DNA of 63,156 nt from Bdellovibrionota bacterium (GTDB taxonomy: Bacteria > Bdellovibrionota > Bdellovibrionia > Bdellovibrionales > JAMPXM01), in the NCBI GenBank assembly GCA_963170185.1, contig CAUJGS010000079.1:1-63156 (forward strand). Direction: 5' to 3'. Under the pieces are notes generated by a model, which searched no databases, had not been told where the DNA came from, and saw nothing but the letters and a program-made list of their open reading frames with translations. Position 1 is the first letter of the stretch; every line of letters begins with the position of its first letter. The position numbers and the translations under genes were made by a program. This document shows positions 9,495 through 18,566 of this stretch, one piece after another.

Positions 9495-10043
9495 CTAACG
9501 ACGAAGACCCGATACCATGACATCGCCATGATCCGTTCGCAGCGAAGCGCTGACGGTTTCAATGAACTTCACGAAGTGCTGAAGCGCATCCTGATTGGGC
9601 GTGTCCTTCACAAACCCACAACCGTGACGAGTCACGCCTTCATCATGAAGCGCACGCACGTTTGCGATAGAAACAACGAATGGGAAGTACGTGAACTGGT
9701 TGAGATAGACGCGCATAGCGACCTCTTCCCCTTCGCGCAAGCCCCCGCCTGAGAGGTCGAGATCAAACGCGATCCCATTTTCAGAGATATCGTAGATCGA
9801 AACACGCTGCAGACCTTTTTCCGGAACAAGAATGAAGGCGCCGATAAACTCCGAGAGAATTGTGCGCTTCACCTCGCGACGTTCCGACGAGAGAATCGCC
9901 TCACGTCGTTCCGTCATATCGACAATGTCCGCCGCCACGATTTCCGCCGTGACCGATCTACCCAATTTCGAACTCGGCTTTGCGCCCGACTTCACCGTCT
10001 TACGGCGCTTGGAAATATCGATCACATTCGACGTACGACTCAT
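9495..10043 (-). CDS. PilZ domain protein (c-di-GMP receptor)
   Basis: 182 residues. A basic N-terminal tail of about 70 residues precedes a PilZ beta-barrel: RREVKRTILSEFIG supplies the RxxxR switch motif and IYDISENGIAFDLDL the (D/N)xSxxG motif, both intact, so c-di-GMP binding is expected. PilZ proteins relay c-di-GMP levels to motility, pili or secretion. In Bdellovibrio relatives PilZ proteins are numerous and linked to gliding and invasion. Start ATG at 10043 has GGGGGG upstream; an upstream in-frame codon at 10103 lacks one. The only other c-di-GMP gene nearby is the DgcB-like cyclase at 21281-22312. Single gene with its own terminator. Confidence 0.85.
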   Translation of the reverse strand: MSRTSNVIDISKRRKTVKSGAKPSSKLGRSVTAEIVAADIVDMTERREAILSSERREVKRTILSEFIGAFILVPEKGLQRVSIYDISENGIAFDLDLSGGGLREGEEVAMRVYLNQFTYFPFVVSIANVRALHDEGVTRHGCGFVKDTPNQDALQHFVKFIETVSASLRTDHGDVMVSGLRR

Positions 10044-10214
10044 GAAAATCCCCCCTACCCCTATGACATCTTTTCGGTGTGAGATCGTCCTAACTTGAGT
10101 CATTTCGAGGACAAACCCGCTGGACCATTGTCGTGCAGCTCATCCCTCGACATTTTGAACATCGGGGTGTATTGTTATGAGAATCCATCGTACTTCCGGT
10201 GGGTTAAGGGGAAT

Positions 10215-11312
10215 ATGAGCCAGGACCTTCAGAACCACATCCGTTCAAAGGCTTCTCGCGATGAAAGCTCGGCGCAGATCGCGTCGGACAGCTCTCGTTT
10301 CTGGGCCCGTGTCTTTTTGGGCATCAGCATCAGTATCCTTTTACATCTTCTGACCACGCTCGCGACTTGGAAGTGGGCCGAGTACGTCGCTCAAGAAAAA
10401 CAAACACCTCGTCGTATCCTTGTCGAATGGATCGAACCTTCGAAGGTGCAAAACAACGAATGGGAAAACCCTCAAACACAGATCGTGAGAAAAACAGAGC
10501 TGCCACCCGAGGCCCTCTTGCCCGATCGCGAAGACGTTCGTCGCCGCTTTCTTTCTGAGAATCGACAAACCGTGAAAGAAGAAAGCCAAGCCGCACGCAG
10601 CGGGCTCACGGAAAATCGCAGCAACAACGAATCGCGACCGCAAGCCGGTCGACAACAAGCCAGCCGCCCTCAGCAACAAGCTCGGCAAGCGACCGGCAAA
10701 GAAAAATCCCCCGCCCGCGATCCGCGCCGTCGACTACCCGAACTAGATGCTTTCGCAGGCGGTATCGCTTTACCAAAATTCTCGCGCGAAAACGGTAGCG
10801 GCAACGAGGAAACAAGTGCTCCGCATGAACTTCTGATGCCGGCCGACCCACGACGTCTTTCCGGCGTTTCGACAAGTGGCGAGCGCCTGCCGGAAGACGT
10901 TCGCATTGGAAACTTCACCGCGCTGAACACAGACCGGTTCGTCTACTACACGTTTTACGCTCGCGTAGAAGAGCAGATTCGCAATCGCTGGGTTCGTTAT
11001 GTCAAAGCCGCTATCTATGGCGGTGGCGACGTCTCGATCGGAAAAAACGAGTTCCTGACAAACGTGGAGATCATACTCAACCGACAAGGCGAATTCGTGC
11101 GCGCACTCGTGCATCAAACTTCCGGCTCAAAGGATCTCGATGCAGCACCCATTCTGGCATTTCGCGAAGCGCGCATGATCCCCAACCCGCCCAGGGAAAT
11201 GATTAAGCCCGACGGAACCATTCGCCTCTTGTACTCATTCAGTGTCGACAATTTACCGGCCGTCGCACGTGCTCCGACCGGCGGCAAAGCCCCCGAGTCC
11301 GACACCGAGTGA
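10215..11312 (+). CDS. TonB-like energy transducer / AgmX-type protein
   Basis: 365 residues: cytosolic N-terminus of about 35, one membrane helix (FLGISISILLHLLTTLATW), a long Arg/Gln-rich, Pro-poor periplasmic spacer, and a C-terminal TonB-like domain (about residues 250-350) with YARVEEQIRNRWVRYV and ILNRQGEFVRALVHQTSG, then IPNPPREMI. TonB-type proteins link inner-membrane proton motive force (ExbBD) to outer-membrane receptors; no exbB/exbD lies nearby. ATG at 10215 has AAGGGGAA directly upstream; longer starts back to 10095 lack signals. The basic Q/R spacer instead of the usual Pro-Lys spacer is unusual. Could equally serve a gliding or adhesion complex. Confidence 0.8.
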   Translation: MSQDLQNHIRSKASRDESSAQIASDSSRFWARVFLGISISILLHLLTTLATWKWAEYVAQEKQTPRRILVEWIEPSKVQNNEWENPQTQIVRKTELPPEALLPDREDVRRRFLSENRQTVKEESQAARSGLTENRSNNESRPQAGRQQASRPQQQARQATGKEKSPARDPRRRLPELDAFAGGIALPKFSRENGSGNEETSAPHELLMPADPRRLSGVSTSGERLPEDVRIGNFTALNTDRFVYYTFYARVEEQIRNRWVRYVKAAIYGGGDVSIGKNEFLTNVEIILNRQGEFVRALVHQTSGSKDLDAAPILAFREARMIPNPPREMIKPDGTIRLLYSFSVDNLPAVARAPTGGKAPESDTE

Positions 11313-11365
11313 CGACACGCTCTCCCGGCACAGACCTTTGTCTTGCATTCCTCTCATCTGGACGC

Positions 11366-11381
11366 GAGCGCCGAGGCGCTC
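11366..11381 (+). repeat. Short palindrome before the beta-barrel gene
   Basis: GAGCGCC-GA-GGCGCTC lies 18 bases before the start codon region of the next gene. It could be an operator or a small mRNA hairpin; no regulator is known. Confidence 0.4.
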
Positions 11382-11398
11382 TGGGGTAAAATGAAACT

Positions 11399-12001
11399 AT
11401 GAAAACGTGTCTAAAATCCGTGATCGCGGCCCTGGCTTTCTCCCTCTTATTCGTGGCGCTTCCTGAGGTCGCAAAAGCCGGATTTATAGAAGTCGGAGTT
11501 TCCGGGAGTTACAAGAAATCCAACATCGGAGAAAAGGCCTACGACGAGTCACAATCGCTGACAGGATCTGTTTCCTATTACTTCGATGAAAGCTCGGCCC
11601 TGGAGTTCAGCTACACCGACGGCATCAACCGCCGCATGATCGGCGAAGGCGAAGCCAACGGCCAATTGACCAACATGTACTACAAAATGACCGGTCTCGA
11701 CTTCGTGCTCACAATGGGAACTCGAGAGTCGACCATGCGCCCCTACGTCAAAGTCGGCGCGGTCTACATTCTTGAAAAACGCATCGTCAGCCAGACTTGG
11801 CTCAACAACGTCGTCTATAGCGCTGCTCCTATCGAAGATCCGCCAGCTCTCGTACCTAGCGCGGGCGTCGGCTTCAAACTGAGTCTTACCAAAGAATGGT
11901 CACTCAAAGTCGGACTCGAGGCATGGACGAGTCGTCCCGTTTCTCAAACTCCGATCACGATCGACTACGCCGGCCGAGTCGGTCTCTCGTGGCTTTTCTA
12001 A
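11399..12001 (+). CDS. Small outer-membrane beta-barrel protein (OmpW/OprG-size)
   Basis: 200 residues with signal peptide (cleavage after ...EVAKA) and a mature part made of alternating amphipathic strands: FIEVGVSGSYKKSN, LTGSVSYYFDESSALEFSYTDG, VLTMGTRESTMRPYVKVGAVYI, VPSAGVGFKLSLTKEWSLKVGLEAW, ending in AGRVGLSWLF with the terminal aromatic typical of outer-membrane insertion. Size fits an eight-stranded barrel. Exact family not assigned. The next gene begins 5 bases after its stop, so the two are an operon. Confidence 0.8.
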   Translation: MKTCLKSVIAALAFSLLFVALPEVAKAGFIEVGVSGSYKKSNIGEKAYDESQSLTGSVSYYFDESSALEFSYTDGINRRMIGEGEANGQLTNMYYKMTGLDFVLTMGTRESTMRPYVKVGAVYILEKRIVSQTWLNNVVYSAAPIEDPPALVPSAGVGFKLSLTKEWSLKVGLEAWTSRPVSQTPITIDYAGRVGLSWLF

Positions 12002-12006
12002 CGGCG

Positions 12007-13083
12007 ATGGCGGCGCTACGGCCGCTGGCCTTAATGGCGATGCTTGTGCTGACAACGGGCTGTCAGGCGGGCTATGTGCTTCGAAGCGCTTGGTCACAAG
12101 CCGACCTGCTCCTTAGCCGTAAATCGATCGAAAAGATTTTGAACTCTCCCGAGACGGACCGCGCGCAATCTCCAGAGGAACTCGCAAAACTTCGTCTCGC
12201 TCTTGAGGCAAAAGACTTCGCGGAAAAACATCTCGGACTAAAAAAGACCGGCAACTACACCTCGTTTGTACAGCTTGATCGACCCTACGTCTCGTACATC
12301 GTTTCCGCCGCCAAGCGCGATGAACTCACCTTTCACCGATGGTGGTTTCCCATTGTCGGCCATGTTCCCTACAAAGGGTATTTCAACCCGGAGCTCGCAA
12401 AAGAAGAAGCGCGCGACATGGAAGCCGATGGCTACGACACTTATGTTCGAGGCACGAGTGCATACTCCACGCTCGGTTGGTTCGAGGACCCCGTGCTCTC
12501 CAGCATGCTGCGCTACTCAAACTACGATCTCGTGAATCTCATCATTCACGAAACCGTCCATGCGACGATCTATATCAAATCCGAAGCCGACTTCAACGAG
12601 CGGCTTGCCACCTTCCTAGGAGATCTCGGCGCCGAACTTTTCTTCAAAACAAAAGAAGGGGAACACAGCTCAACCCTCAAAGACGCGCACGATGACCGCG
12701 AGGACGAGGAGCGATTTTCCGGATTTATCTCAAGAGAAATCGACGGCTTAAGAAAGTGGTACGAAGCCGAGCCAAACAAAGAGGCTCCGGATTTTCTGGA
12801 GCGCCGAAGAAAACGCTTCGAATTGATCCTCGCCTCTTTCGACAAAACGCTGGCACCGCAGATTAAAAACTCGCGCTATCGCGATCGCCTACGTCGTGAT
12901 CTTTCTCCGGATGTTCTCAACAACGCCTCGCTGCTGGCTTGGCGACTCTATGTTTACGATCTCTCGGATTTCAAACAAGCTTTCGAAAAGCTCGGGAGCG
13001 ATCCGATTCGCTTTCTTGAATTCGCCAAATCTCTAGAAAAAGAAGCAGCCCCCGAGGCCAAGCTCAAAGAGTTCACACGATAA
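12007..13083 (+). CDS. Lipoprotein of the predicted aminopeptidase family (COG4324/Aminopep)
   Basis: 358 residues. The N-terminus is a lipoprotein signal (MAALRPLALMAMLVLTTGCQAGY, lipobox TTGC). The rest matches the predicted aminopeptidase family of Gram-negative bacteria: GYVLRSAWSQADLLL near the start, VPYKGYFNPELAKEEARDMEADGYDTYVRG, and the metal-binding HETVHATIY (HExxH) with a downstream acidic residue in EADFNERLATFLGDLG. A zinc peptidase anchored to a membrane, substrate unknown. The start is the ATG just after the preceding stop; an upstream frame extends to 11896 but overlaps the barrel gene. Confidence 0.85.
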   Translation: MAALRPLALMAMLVLTTGCQAGYVLRSAWSQADLLLSRKSIEKILNSPETDRAQSPEELAKLRLALEAKDFAEKHLGLKKTGNYTSFVQLDRPYVSYIVSAAKRDELTFHRWWFPIVGHVPYKGYFNPELAKEEARDMEADGYDTYVRGTSAYSTLGWFEDPVLSSMLRYSNYDLVNLIIHETVHATIYIKSEADFNERLATFLGDLGAELFFKTKEGEHSSTLKDAHDDREDEERFSGFISREIDGLRKWYEAEPNKEAPDFLERRRKRFELILASFDKTLAPQIKNSRYRDRLRRDLSPDVLNNASLLAWRLYVYDLSDFKQAFEKLGSDPIRFLEFAKSLEKEAAPEAKLKEFTR

Positions 13084-13279
13084 ATCAATTTCCATGTCGT
13101 CAAAATCTTGGTCAGTTTTCTGAAGCGGCTTTTCGGCTTGGTCGTTAAAATCTTTTCTCGCCCTTTTTATGTCGGCTTCGAAAACACGTTCGGAAAATCG
13201 CGCCAGAACCGATATAGCCACTTTAGAAGGGTTCCCGACCGCCGATCGCTTAAGCCGGATTCCTGCTTAGGCAGAGGGA

Positions 13280-14398
13280 ATGCGTAAGTGTTTTACCGTG
13301 TTTTTGGCCACGTCATTCATTTTGGTCGGTTCGGCGCAAGCCAATGAACAGGCTGTGATTCGCATTCGCGCCGTCGGCGACACCATGCTCGGCAATGCCC
13401 CCAATAACCAAGTGCCAAGTTTCAACTTCTTGCAGGCGATCCAACACGAAACACGAAAAGCCGACGTCATGTTCGGCAACTATGAGGGCACCCTCTGTGA
13501 TCGCGAACTCACCAGCCATAAGTGCAAATCCGGCACAGGCCTTTGTTTTGCGTTCCGCGGGCCGACTCGCCTTGCGCGTGATCTTCGCCAAGCGGGATTT
13601 CATATCCTCAATCTCGCAAACAACCACATCTTCGACTACGGACACGACTGCGCAACGGAAACCAAAGCCGCGATCGAAAACGAAGGTATGACGGCCGTGG
13701 GCCTAAAGTCCTCACAGCGCTCAAGCGACACCGATGTCATCAGCACCGTTGAGGCCAAAGGAAAAAAGATCGGCTTCGTCGGCATCCACTACAGCAACGC
13801 TTGGGGACGAGTGATCTCGATCAACAACACGGCCACTGTGCGCAAACTCGTGGAAACCGCACGTCGTAGCCACGATCTCGTCGTTGTTTCCGTTCACGCC
13901 GGAGCCGAAGGCCCGCAATATACGCGCGTTCCCTACACTCACGAAACCCACAAAGGAGAGAACCGCGGAAACATGCGCGAGTTTTCTCGCATGGTCATCG
14001 ATGCCGGAGCAGATCTCGTAATCGGACATGGTCCTCATGTCTTGCGTGGAATGGAAGTTTATAAAAAGAAACTCATCATCCACTCTCTCGGCAATTTCGC
14101 TACGTACACACTCTTCGCATTTGATCATCCGATGCAACTGGGCGCGATTGTCGAAGTGGGACTCAGTGACAAAGGAAACTTCGTCGACGGGCGCATTATC
14201 CCGACCTATCAATACCACGAAAAAACAGCATCGGGACGCCGTGGACAAATTCGACTCGAGTTCGACCCAAAGGCACGAGCGATTTCGGAAATCCAACGCC
14301 TCTCGGCGATGGATTTTGAAACATATCCGGCTATCGAAGCCGACGGCAGCATGACGGCTCCACGGAGCCAACAGCCATCAGAACTGAGGTTGAAATGA
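13280..14398 (+). CDS. CapA/PgsA-family secreted protein 1
   Basis: 372 residues with a signal peptide (MRKCFTVFLATSFILVGSAQA). CapA-family proteins have a calcineurin-like phosphoesterase fold and in Bacillus take part in poly-gamma-glutamate production. Motifs: AVGDTMLG, GNYEGTLC, ANNHIFDYG, VSVHAGAEG, GHGPHVLRGMEV, IIHSLGNF. The metal-binding positions appear intact. It overlaps the L,D-transpeptidase gene by 4 bases (ATGA), so the two are translationally coupled. No pgsB/capB ligase or pgsC is present, so polymer synthesis itself is unlikely to be encoded here. The ATG sits directly after GAGGGA, an unusually short spacing. Confidence 0.9.
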   Translation: MRKCFTVFLATSFILVGSAQANEQAVIRIRAVGDTMLGNAPNNQVPSFNFLQAIQHETRKADVMFGNYEGTLCDRELTSHKCKSGTGLCFAFRGPTRLARDLRQAGFHILNLANNHIFDYGHDCATETKAAIENEGMTAVGLKSSQRSSDTDVISTVEAKGKKIGFVGIHYSNAWGRVISINNTATVRKLVETARRSHDLVVVSVHAGAEGPQYTRVPYTHETHKGENRGNMREFSRMVIDAGADLVIGHGPHVLRGMEVYKKKLIIHSLGNFATYTLFAFDHPMQLGAIVEVGLSDKGNFVDGRIIPTYQYHEKTASGRRGQIRLEFDPKARAISEIQRLSAMDFETYPAIEADGSMTAPRSQQPSELRLK

Positions 14399-15183
14399 GC
14401 AGGCTTTTAAAAGGCACGTTTCCCATTCTTACTGTCTTGGCAAGCGTCCTTGGCCTTTTGCCACAAGCCCGTGCCGCAACTCTTCTTAAGGAAACGCCCG
14501 AGGCGCTTATTTTTAATTGCTCAGGCTGCAACCCAGTTCCCGTCGAAGACTACGTGGTAAAGGGTGCGCTTCGTTTGAAAAACGAATTCAAAGTTCGCGA
14601 CGGTGAGATCGCCGTCATCTACGATTACAACGCCAACTACGTTCACGTCATCACGCTCGAGTCAGGCTCTCGCACACGCGTGCAAATCCAAAAGTCCTAT
14701 CGCTCGTCCGGTGGACGCGGCGGCGTCAGCAATCGTGTGAAATCCGGAGGCACTCCAGCCGGCGCACACGTGATCTACCGCAAACAGGGTGACGGTTTTC
14801 GTGTGGGACAGACATTTGATGCATCGAAATACGGCTACCAAGAGACCGTGCTGACGCCGACGACCGGCTACCAGGACTGGGAATCTGACATTGTCATGAC
14901 TCGCATCCTGCGCCTTCGTGGTCTTGAGGGCGAACTCAACAACAACTCCGACAAACGTAGCATCCTCTTTCACGGCACGGCGGAAGAAGGTCTTATCGGC
15001 TACGACGAGTCCGCCGGATGTATTCGTCTTTCCAATCTCGACGTCGTCGATCTCTTTGATCGCGTGAAGGTCGGAACCCTCGCCATCATGGTCAACAAAC
15101 ATCCACGCTCCAATCGTATCGACCGGAAGCTTTTGGAAAAAGTCGACGAGTCCAAAGTTCCAGAACTGCGGAGAATTCGATGA
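14395..15183 (+). CDS. L,D-transpeptidase (YkuD family)
   Basis: 262 residues with signal peptide ending ...PQARA. The YkuD catalytic motif is visible: ILFHGTAEEGLIGYDESAG followed by CIRLSN with the nucleophilic Cys (about residue 213) and His upstream. Such enzymes form 3-3 peptidoglycan crosslinks, attach proteins to peptidoglycan, or cleave crosslinks, in the periplasm. There is no LysM or other cell-wall domain. It is embedded between CapA-family genes with 4-base overlaps on both sides, so these proteins very likely act together on the wall or on a wall-attached polymer. Bdellovibrio uses many L,D-transpeptidases to remodel prey and self walls. Confidence 0.92.
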   Translation: MSRLLKGTFPILTVLASVLGLLPQARAATLLKETPEALIFNCSGCNPVPVEDYVVKGALRLKNEFKVRDGEIAVIYDYNANYVHVITLESGSRTRVQIQKSYRSSGGRGGVSNRVKSGGTPAGAHVIYRKQGDGFRVGQTFDASKYGYQETVLTPTTGYQDWESDIVMTRILRLRGLEGELNNNSDKRSILFHGTAEEGLIGYDESAGCIRLSNLDVVDLFDRVKVGTLAIMVNKHPRSNRIDRKLLEKVDESKVPELRRIR

Positions 15184-16457
15184 ACCGCATCTTACGACGT
15201 CGCGAGCTGAGGTTTGCTGCAACTCTTCTGCTGGCATTGGGCACCACAGGCCTCACACCTAAGGCTCATGGCGGCGCTTGCATTCCTCAGAACGCGCCAA
15301 CTGTCCGACTTCTTGGCGGCGGCGACGTGATTTACCATGGCGCCCTCCTGGTGCAGGCCATGACAGAGAAAAAGGGCTTCGAGAGCCTCTGGCGCGATAT
15401 GCAGCCCGCTTTCAAGCAAGCCGATATGATCTATGCAAACCTCGAGGGCCCAGCCGCTCGCAACGTCGGCCCCGACGGCCGCGACAACCCTCGAGCCTCA
15501 AGCGATTATGTTTCAGACGAAGGCACTTACTCGTTAGGCACCGAAGGCAAGAGCTACACCTTCAATTTCCATCCCGACGGTGTCAAAGCCATGCTCGCCT
15601 GGGGACGCCCCGGTACGCGCCTTGTGCTCTCCACGGCAAACAATCACAGTTTGGATCGTGGCAGCCTTGGCATCGATCGCACGGTCGAACTTTTGAACGA
15701 CCTTGGAATCCCGAATTTCGGAACATTTCATTCCAAACAAAAAACTCCGGCCCATGTGATCGTCGAAGAAAATGGTGTCCGTATCGGTTTCGTCGGCTGC
15801 ACGTATGGCTCGAACCGATCGGGCCCAAGCCAGCAAATTCTTGGCTGCTTCGACAAAGGCGCACCCAATCAGCGCGTTCTCGACGAAGTCCGCTACGCCC
15901 GCCAACAAGCCGATCTGGTGATCTTCACCCCGCATTGGGGTGCCGAGTACAGCAAGACCGCGCATGTTTCACAAAAGCGCATGGCGCAAGCCGTTCTTGC
16001 CTCAGGTGCAAGGATCATCCTTGGCCACCATCCGCACGTGCTTCAGCCCGTTGAAATTGAAAATGCCAATGAACCACGTCGCATGACCGTCACCGCGTAC
16101 TCGATCGGAAACTTCGTCACCAACCAACACCCGTACGATCTACGCGACTCTCAGAAACACGAGGAACGTTTCCCACAACGTGTATCGGTTTTGGTGGCGC
16201 TTCGTCTGGCGAAAGTCGGAGGCGACGTGGAAATTCAAAGTCTCAAATTTTTACCGACATACATGACGACTTCCCATGAAAACCGCCGACAAGGGCGTAC
16301 GCTCGTCCCCGCATTTCCCGAGCTTTACACTGGCAACGCGACTCTCAAACGTTCGGTGGAAAAAGCCTTGGGGCAAATTCAATCGATCATCCCTGCTTCT
16401 TATCTCGCTGGACGCGAACAAACTGAAGGACTCTTTAACGACTGCGGAAAACGCTAA
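15180..16457 (+). CDS. CapA/PgsA-family secreted protein 2
   Basis: 425 residues, signal peptide with an Arg-rich start (NRILRRRELRFA) and cleavage near KAHGG. CapA motifs: LLGGGDVIYHG, ANLEGPAA, ANNHSLDRG, TPHWGAEY, GHHPHVLQPVEI, YSIGNFV. It is about 50 residues longer than the first copy, with inserts after the second motif (residues 95-130, rich in Gly and Asp) and a longer tail with Cys at the end (FNDCGKR). It is only distantly related to the first copy and closer to the third, so this is not a recent duplication. The start overlaps the stop of the L,D-transpeptidase gene. Confidence 0.92.
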   Translation: MNRILRRRELRFAATLLLALGTTGLTPKAHGGACIPQNAPTVRLLGGGDVIYHGALLVQAMTEKKGFESLWRDMQPAFKQADMIYANLEGPAARNVGPDGRDNPRASSDYVSDEGTYSLGTEGKSYTFNFHPDGVKAMLAWGRPGTRLVLSTANNHSLDRGSLGIDRTVELLNDLGIPNFGTFHSKQKTPAHVIVEENGVRIGFVGCTYGSNRSGPSQQILGCFDKGAPNQRVLDEVRYARQQADLVIFTPHWGAEYSKTAHVSQKRMAQAVLASGARIILGHHPHVLQPVEIENANEPRRMTVTAYSIGNFVTNQHPYDLRDSQKHEERFPQRVSVLVALRLAKVGGDVEIQSLKFLPTYMTTSHENRRQGRTLVPAFPELYTGNATLKRSVEKALGQIQSIIPASYLAGREQTEGLFNDCGKR

Positions 16458-16480
16458 GAGAAAGCGCAAAGAGACATTGC

Positions 16481-17695
16481 ATGATGAACCTCACGTCTAG
16501 ACTGACATCAAAAAATATCAAAGCCGTGCTGTCGACGGCCGCCATCTTGTTTGGCGCCACGCTAGCCGCACCCGCATTTGCACACGCCCAGGCCCCCATT
16601 GCTCCGGTGAAGTTTTCCGACGCCTGCTCGGGTGTCTCCCATGTCACGATCGGCGCCGTCGGAGACTTTTTGATGCATGACCCTCTTCAGAAGAAGGCAG
16701 CTCGGCAAAAAACATTCGCCAACCAATGGCGCAAGTTTCACCGCTACACCACGGCCGCCGATATCATGTACGGCAACCTCGAAACTCCGACAGCGCGCGG
16801 AATCACTCGCGACCAACAACAGGTCGCGGACCCCGGCCTTGTCTGGGACAACGAGGTTTACACGTCTTACCAATGGTTCAACGTACACCCCAAACTAGTG
16901 GAGGATATTAAAGCGACCGGCTTTGATGTCGTCTCGACGGCCAACAATCACGCATTGGATCGCGGCGCCATCGGTGTCACCAAAACTGTCGACGAGCTCG
17001 AACGCGTGGGCCTACCCTTCACCGGCACAAGACGCTCCGGCGAGACTCGTGACTGGCACACCGTGATCGAAAAGAACGGTTTTAAAACCGCGTGGCTGGC
17101 CTGCACGTTCATCTTGAATTCGGACTTCCTCAAAAAAGGCGACCGTGAGGGCCAAGTTCTAAACTGCAACAACAAACAGGTCTTAAACATTATCAAAACG
17201 CTGGCTGCCGAAAACGACGCCGTGATCGTCACTCCGCACTGGGGGCACGAAAACCACGACGCTCCCGCGGCCTATCAGGTTAAAGCGGCCAAGATGTTTT
17301 TAAATGCCGGAGCCGCTTTGATCCTAGGGGCACATCCACACACCCTACAGCCCATGGAAAAACACGTGACACCAGATGGTCGCGAAACTTTCGTGATCTA
17401 TTCGCTTGCGAACTTCATCAGCTTTCAGCCTGCGATGAAAAACAAGGCAACCGTGATGCTCTTCGTAGGCTTAAGCAAAGACCGCAACGGCCAAACTTTC
17501 ATCAATGGTGTTCGTTTCATTCCGGCTTTCATGCTCAATCGCACGGGAAGCTTTATGGATGTCGAAGTCTTGCCGATTGAAGACGGCAAACCCCATGGGC
17601 AAGAGGGGCTCGAGCATATTCTAAAAATTCTGCCGAAAGAAAACATGATGCGCTACGGAGATGCCGTCGTTACAAACCCCGAATGCCGTCGCTAG
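16481..17695 (+). CDS. CapA/PgsA-family secreted protein 3
   Basis: 404 residues; signal peptide ends ...AFAHAQA. Motifs: AVGDFLMHD, GNLETPTA, ANNHALDRG, TPHWGHEN, GAHPHTLQPME, YSLANF. Ends with ECRR; two Cys pairs (near residues 50 and 210-225 plus the C-terminal Cys) are shared in position with copy 2 and suggest disulphides. The GHHPH of copy 2 is GAHPH here, and SIGNF is SLANF, so the metal site may be tuned differently. Begins 24 bases after copy 2 with an AGAGAC site; last gene of the four-gene operon. It converges on, and overlaps by 4 bases, the membrane-protein gene at 17692. Confidence 0.92.
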   Translation: MMNLTSRLTSKNIKAVLSTAAILFGATLAAPAFAHAQAPIAPVKFSDACSGVSHVTIGAVGDFLMHDPLQKKAARQKTFANQWRKFHRYTTAADIMYGNLETPTARGITRDQQQVADPGLVWDNEVYTSYQWFNVHPKLVEDIKATGFDVVSTANNHALDRGAIGVTKTVDELERVGLPFTGTRRSGETRDWHTVIEKNGFKTAWLACTFILNSDFLKKGDREGQVLNCNNKQVLNIIKTLAAENDAVIVTPHWGHENHDAPAAYQVKAAKMFLNAGAALILGAHPHTLQPMEKHVTPDGRETFVIYSLANFISFQPAMKNKATVMLFVGLSKDRNGQTFINGVRFIPAFMLNRTGSFMDVEVLPIEDGKPHGQEGLEHILKILPKENMMRYGDAVVTNPECRR

Positions 17696-18009
17696 CCGCG
17701 GAGGCCCTCGACTTCGAGGCTCCAGCTAAAGGCGAAAAAAACCGCCATCAAAAACAAGAGCCCACAAGAAGCGAGAAGAAGAAGATCCACCTTCTTCTCG
17801 CGCCAAAGTCGCCAGACCATGGCGCCAAACGCCGCCACGCACCCCAGTAAAATCTGAATCCAAGCGATGTCCGAGAGAACTTTCACTGTCGTTAAACCGA
17901 TGCCCCACGCCTGATGGGTTGCAACCAGAAGGTGAGCCGCCAATCCAAGAGCTGCCACCATACCCAAGGCCATCTTCAACGACCACAGCCCGGCAAAAGT
18001 AAACTTCAT
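17692..18009 (-). CDS. Small membrane protein, three transmembrane helices
   Basis: 105 residues with three hydrophobic helices (about residues 10-30, 45-67 and 75-98) separated by short charged loops (WRLWREKKVD). No family recognised. The start codon overlaps the stop of the upstream gene (ATGA), and it is the distal member of the ECF sigma operon or of a sub-operon with the periplasmic helical protein. Confidence 0.75.
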   Translation of the reverse strand: MKFTFAGLWSLKMALGMVAALGLAAHLLVATHQAWGIGLTTVKVLSDIAWIQILLGCVAAFGAMVWRLWREKKVDLLLLASCGLLFLMAVFFAFSWSLEVEGLRG

Positions 18010-18479
18010 AGTTTTCCAGAGGTGGAAAGCGCCTTTAGCTTTTCTGCCATCAGGGATTTTCCAACAAGGTATTGTCCCAATTTCTCGGGCCCCAAGATCG
18101 GCCGCATACGACTGATCTCCTTAAGGGGTAGCTCGCCGTATTGGCGCCAAGCTTTCTCATAACTCTTAAGCGCCGCCTCTCGCTCTTTTGCCGACTTGGC
18201 CTTTTCGATGGCCAGAAGCGTTCGCGAAAGCTCCTGGTTCACGCTCGCCTTCTCGCGATTTAAGGCACGAATAGCTTCGGCAAACGGCGTCTCCGTCTCC
18301 ACTGAGAGCTTCAGCTCTTCCGACATTTTCCAAATAAAGAGTTCTTCCAAGCGACGACGCTCGCGCTCGACCAATTGTTCGGTCGTGGAAGCTAAGCTGG
18401 GTGCAGACGACGCCGCGACGGAGGCATATGGGCCACAGCAAATCGTCAGTAATAGAAAAGAAAGAGGAGCTGATTTCAC
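18006..18479 (-). CDS. Periplasmic helical protein, possibly Spy/CpxP/ZraP-like
   Basis: 157 residues, signal peptide ending near SVAAS. The mature protein is almost entirely charged amphipathic helix (VERERRRLEELFIWKMSEELKL, EAALKSYEKAWRQYGELP), as in LTxxQ/heavy-metal-resistance periplasmic proteins, though a clear LTxxQ repeat is not seen. The start is GTG with GGGGAAG upstream. Sited between an anti-sigma factor gene and a small membrane protein, it could be a stress-sensing or chaperone partner of the sigma system. Assignment to that family is tentative. Confidence 0.7.
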   Translation of the reverse strand: MKSAPLSFLLLTICCGPYASVAASSAPSLASTTEQLVERERRRLEELFIWKMSEELKLSVETETPFAEAIRALNREKASVNQELSRTLLAIEKAKSAKEREAALKSYEKAWRQYGELPLKEISRMRPILGPEKLGQYLVGKSLMAEKLKALSTSGKL

Positions 18480-18566
18480 GCTTCCCCTACTTTATCGAGG
18501 AAGCCTCACGCCCGCAAACAACGGGCGAGGCCAAAGCCCGGTATCAGGCTTGGCCATCCAAAGGTC

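Noticed and set aside
13721-14371. 216-codon antisense frame under the first CapA gene
   Set aside because: Shadow of the CapA reading frame; no start signal, no recognisable domain.
13280-17695. Complete poly-gamma-glutamate capsule operon
   Set aside because: CapA-type genes are present but no PgsB/CapB ligase, PgsC/CapC or gamma-glutamyl hydrolase is found in the window.
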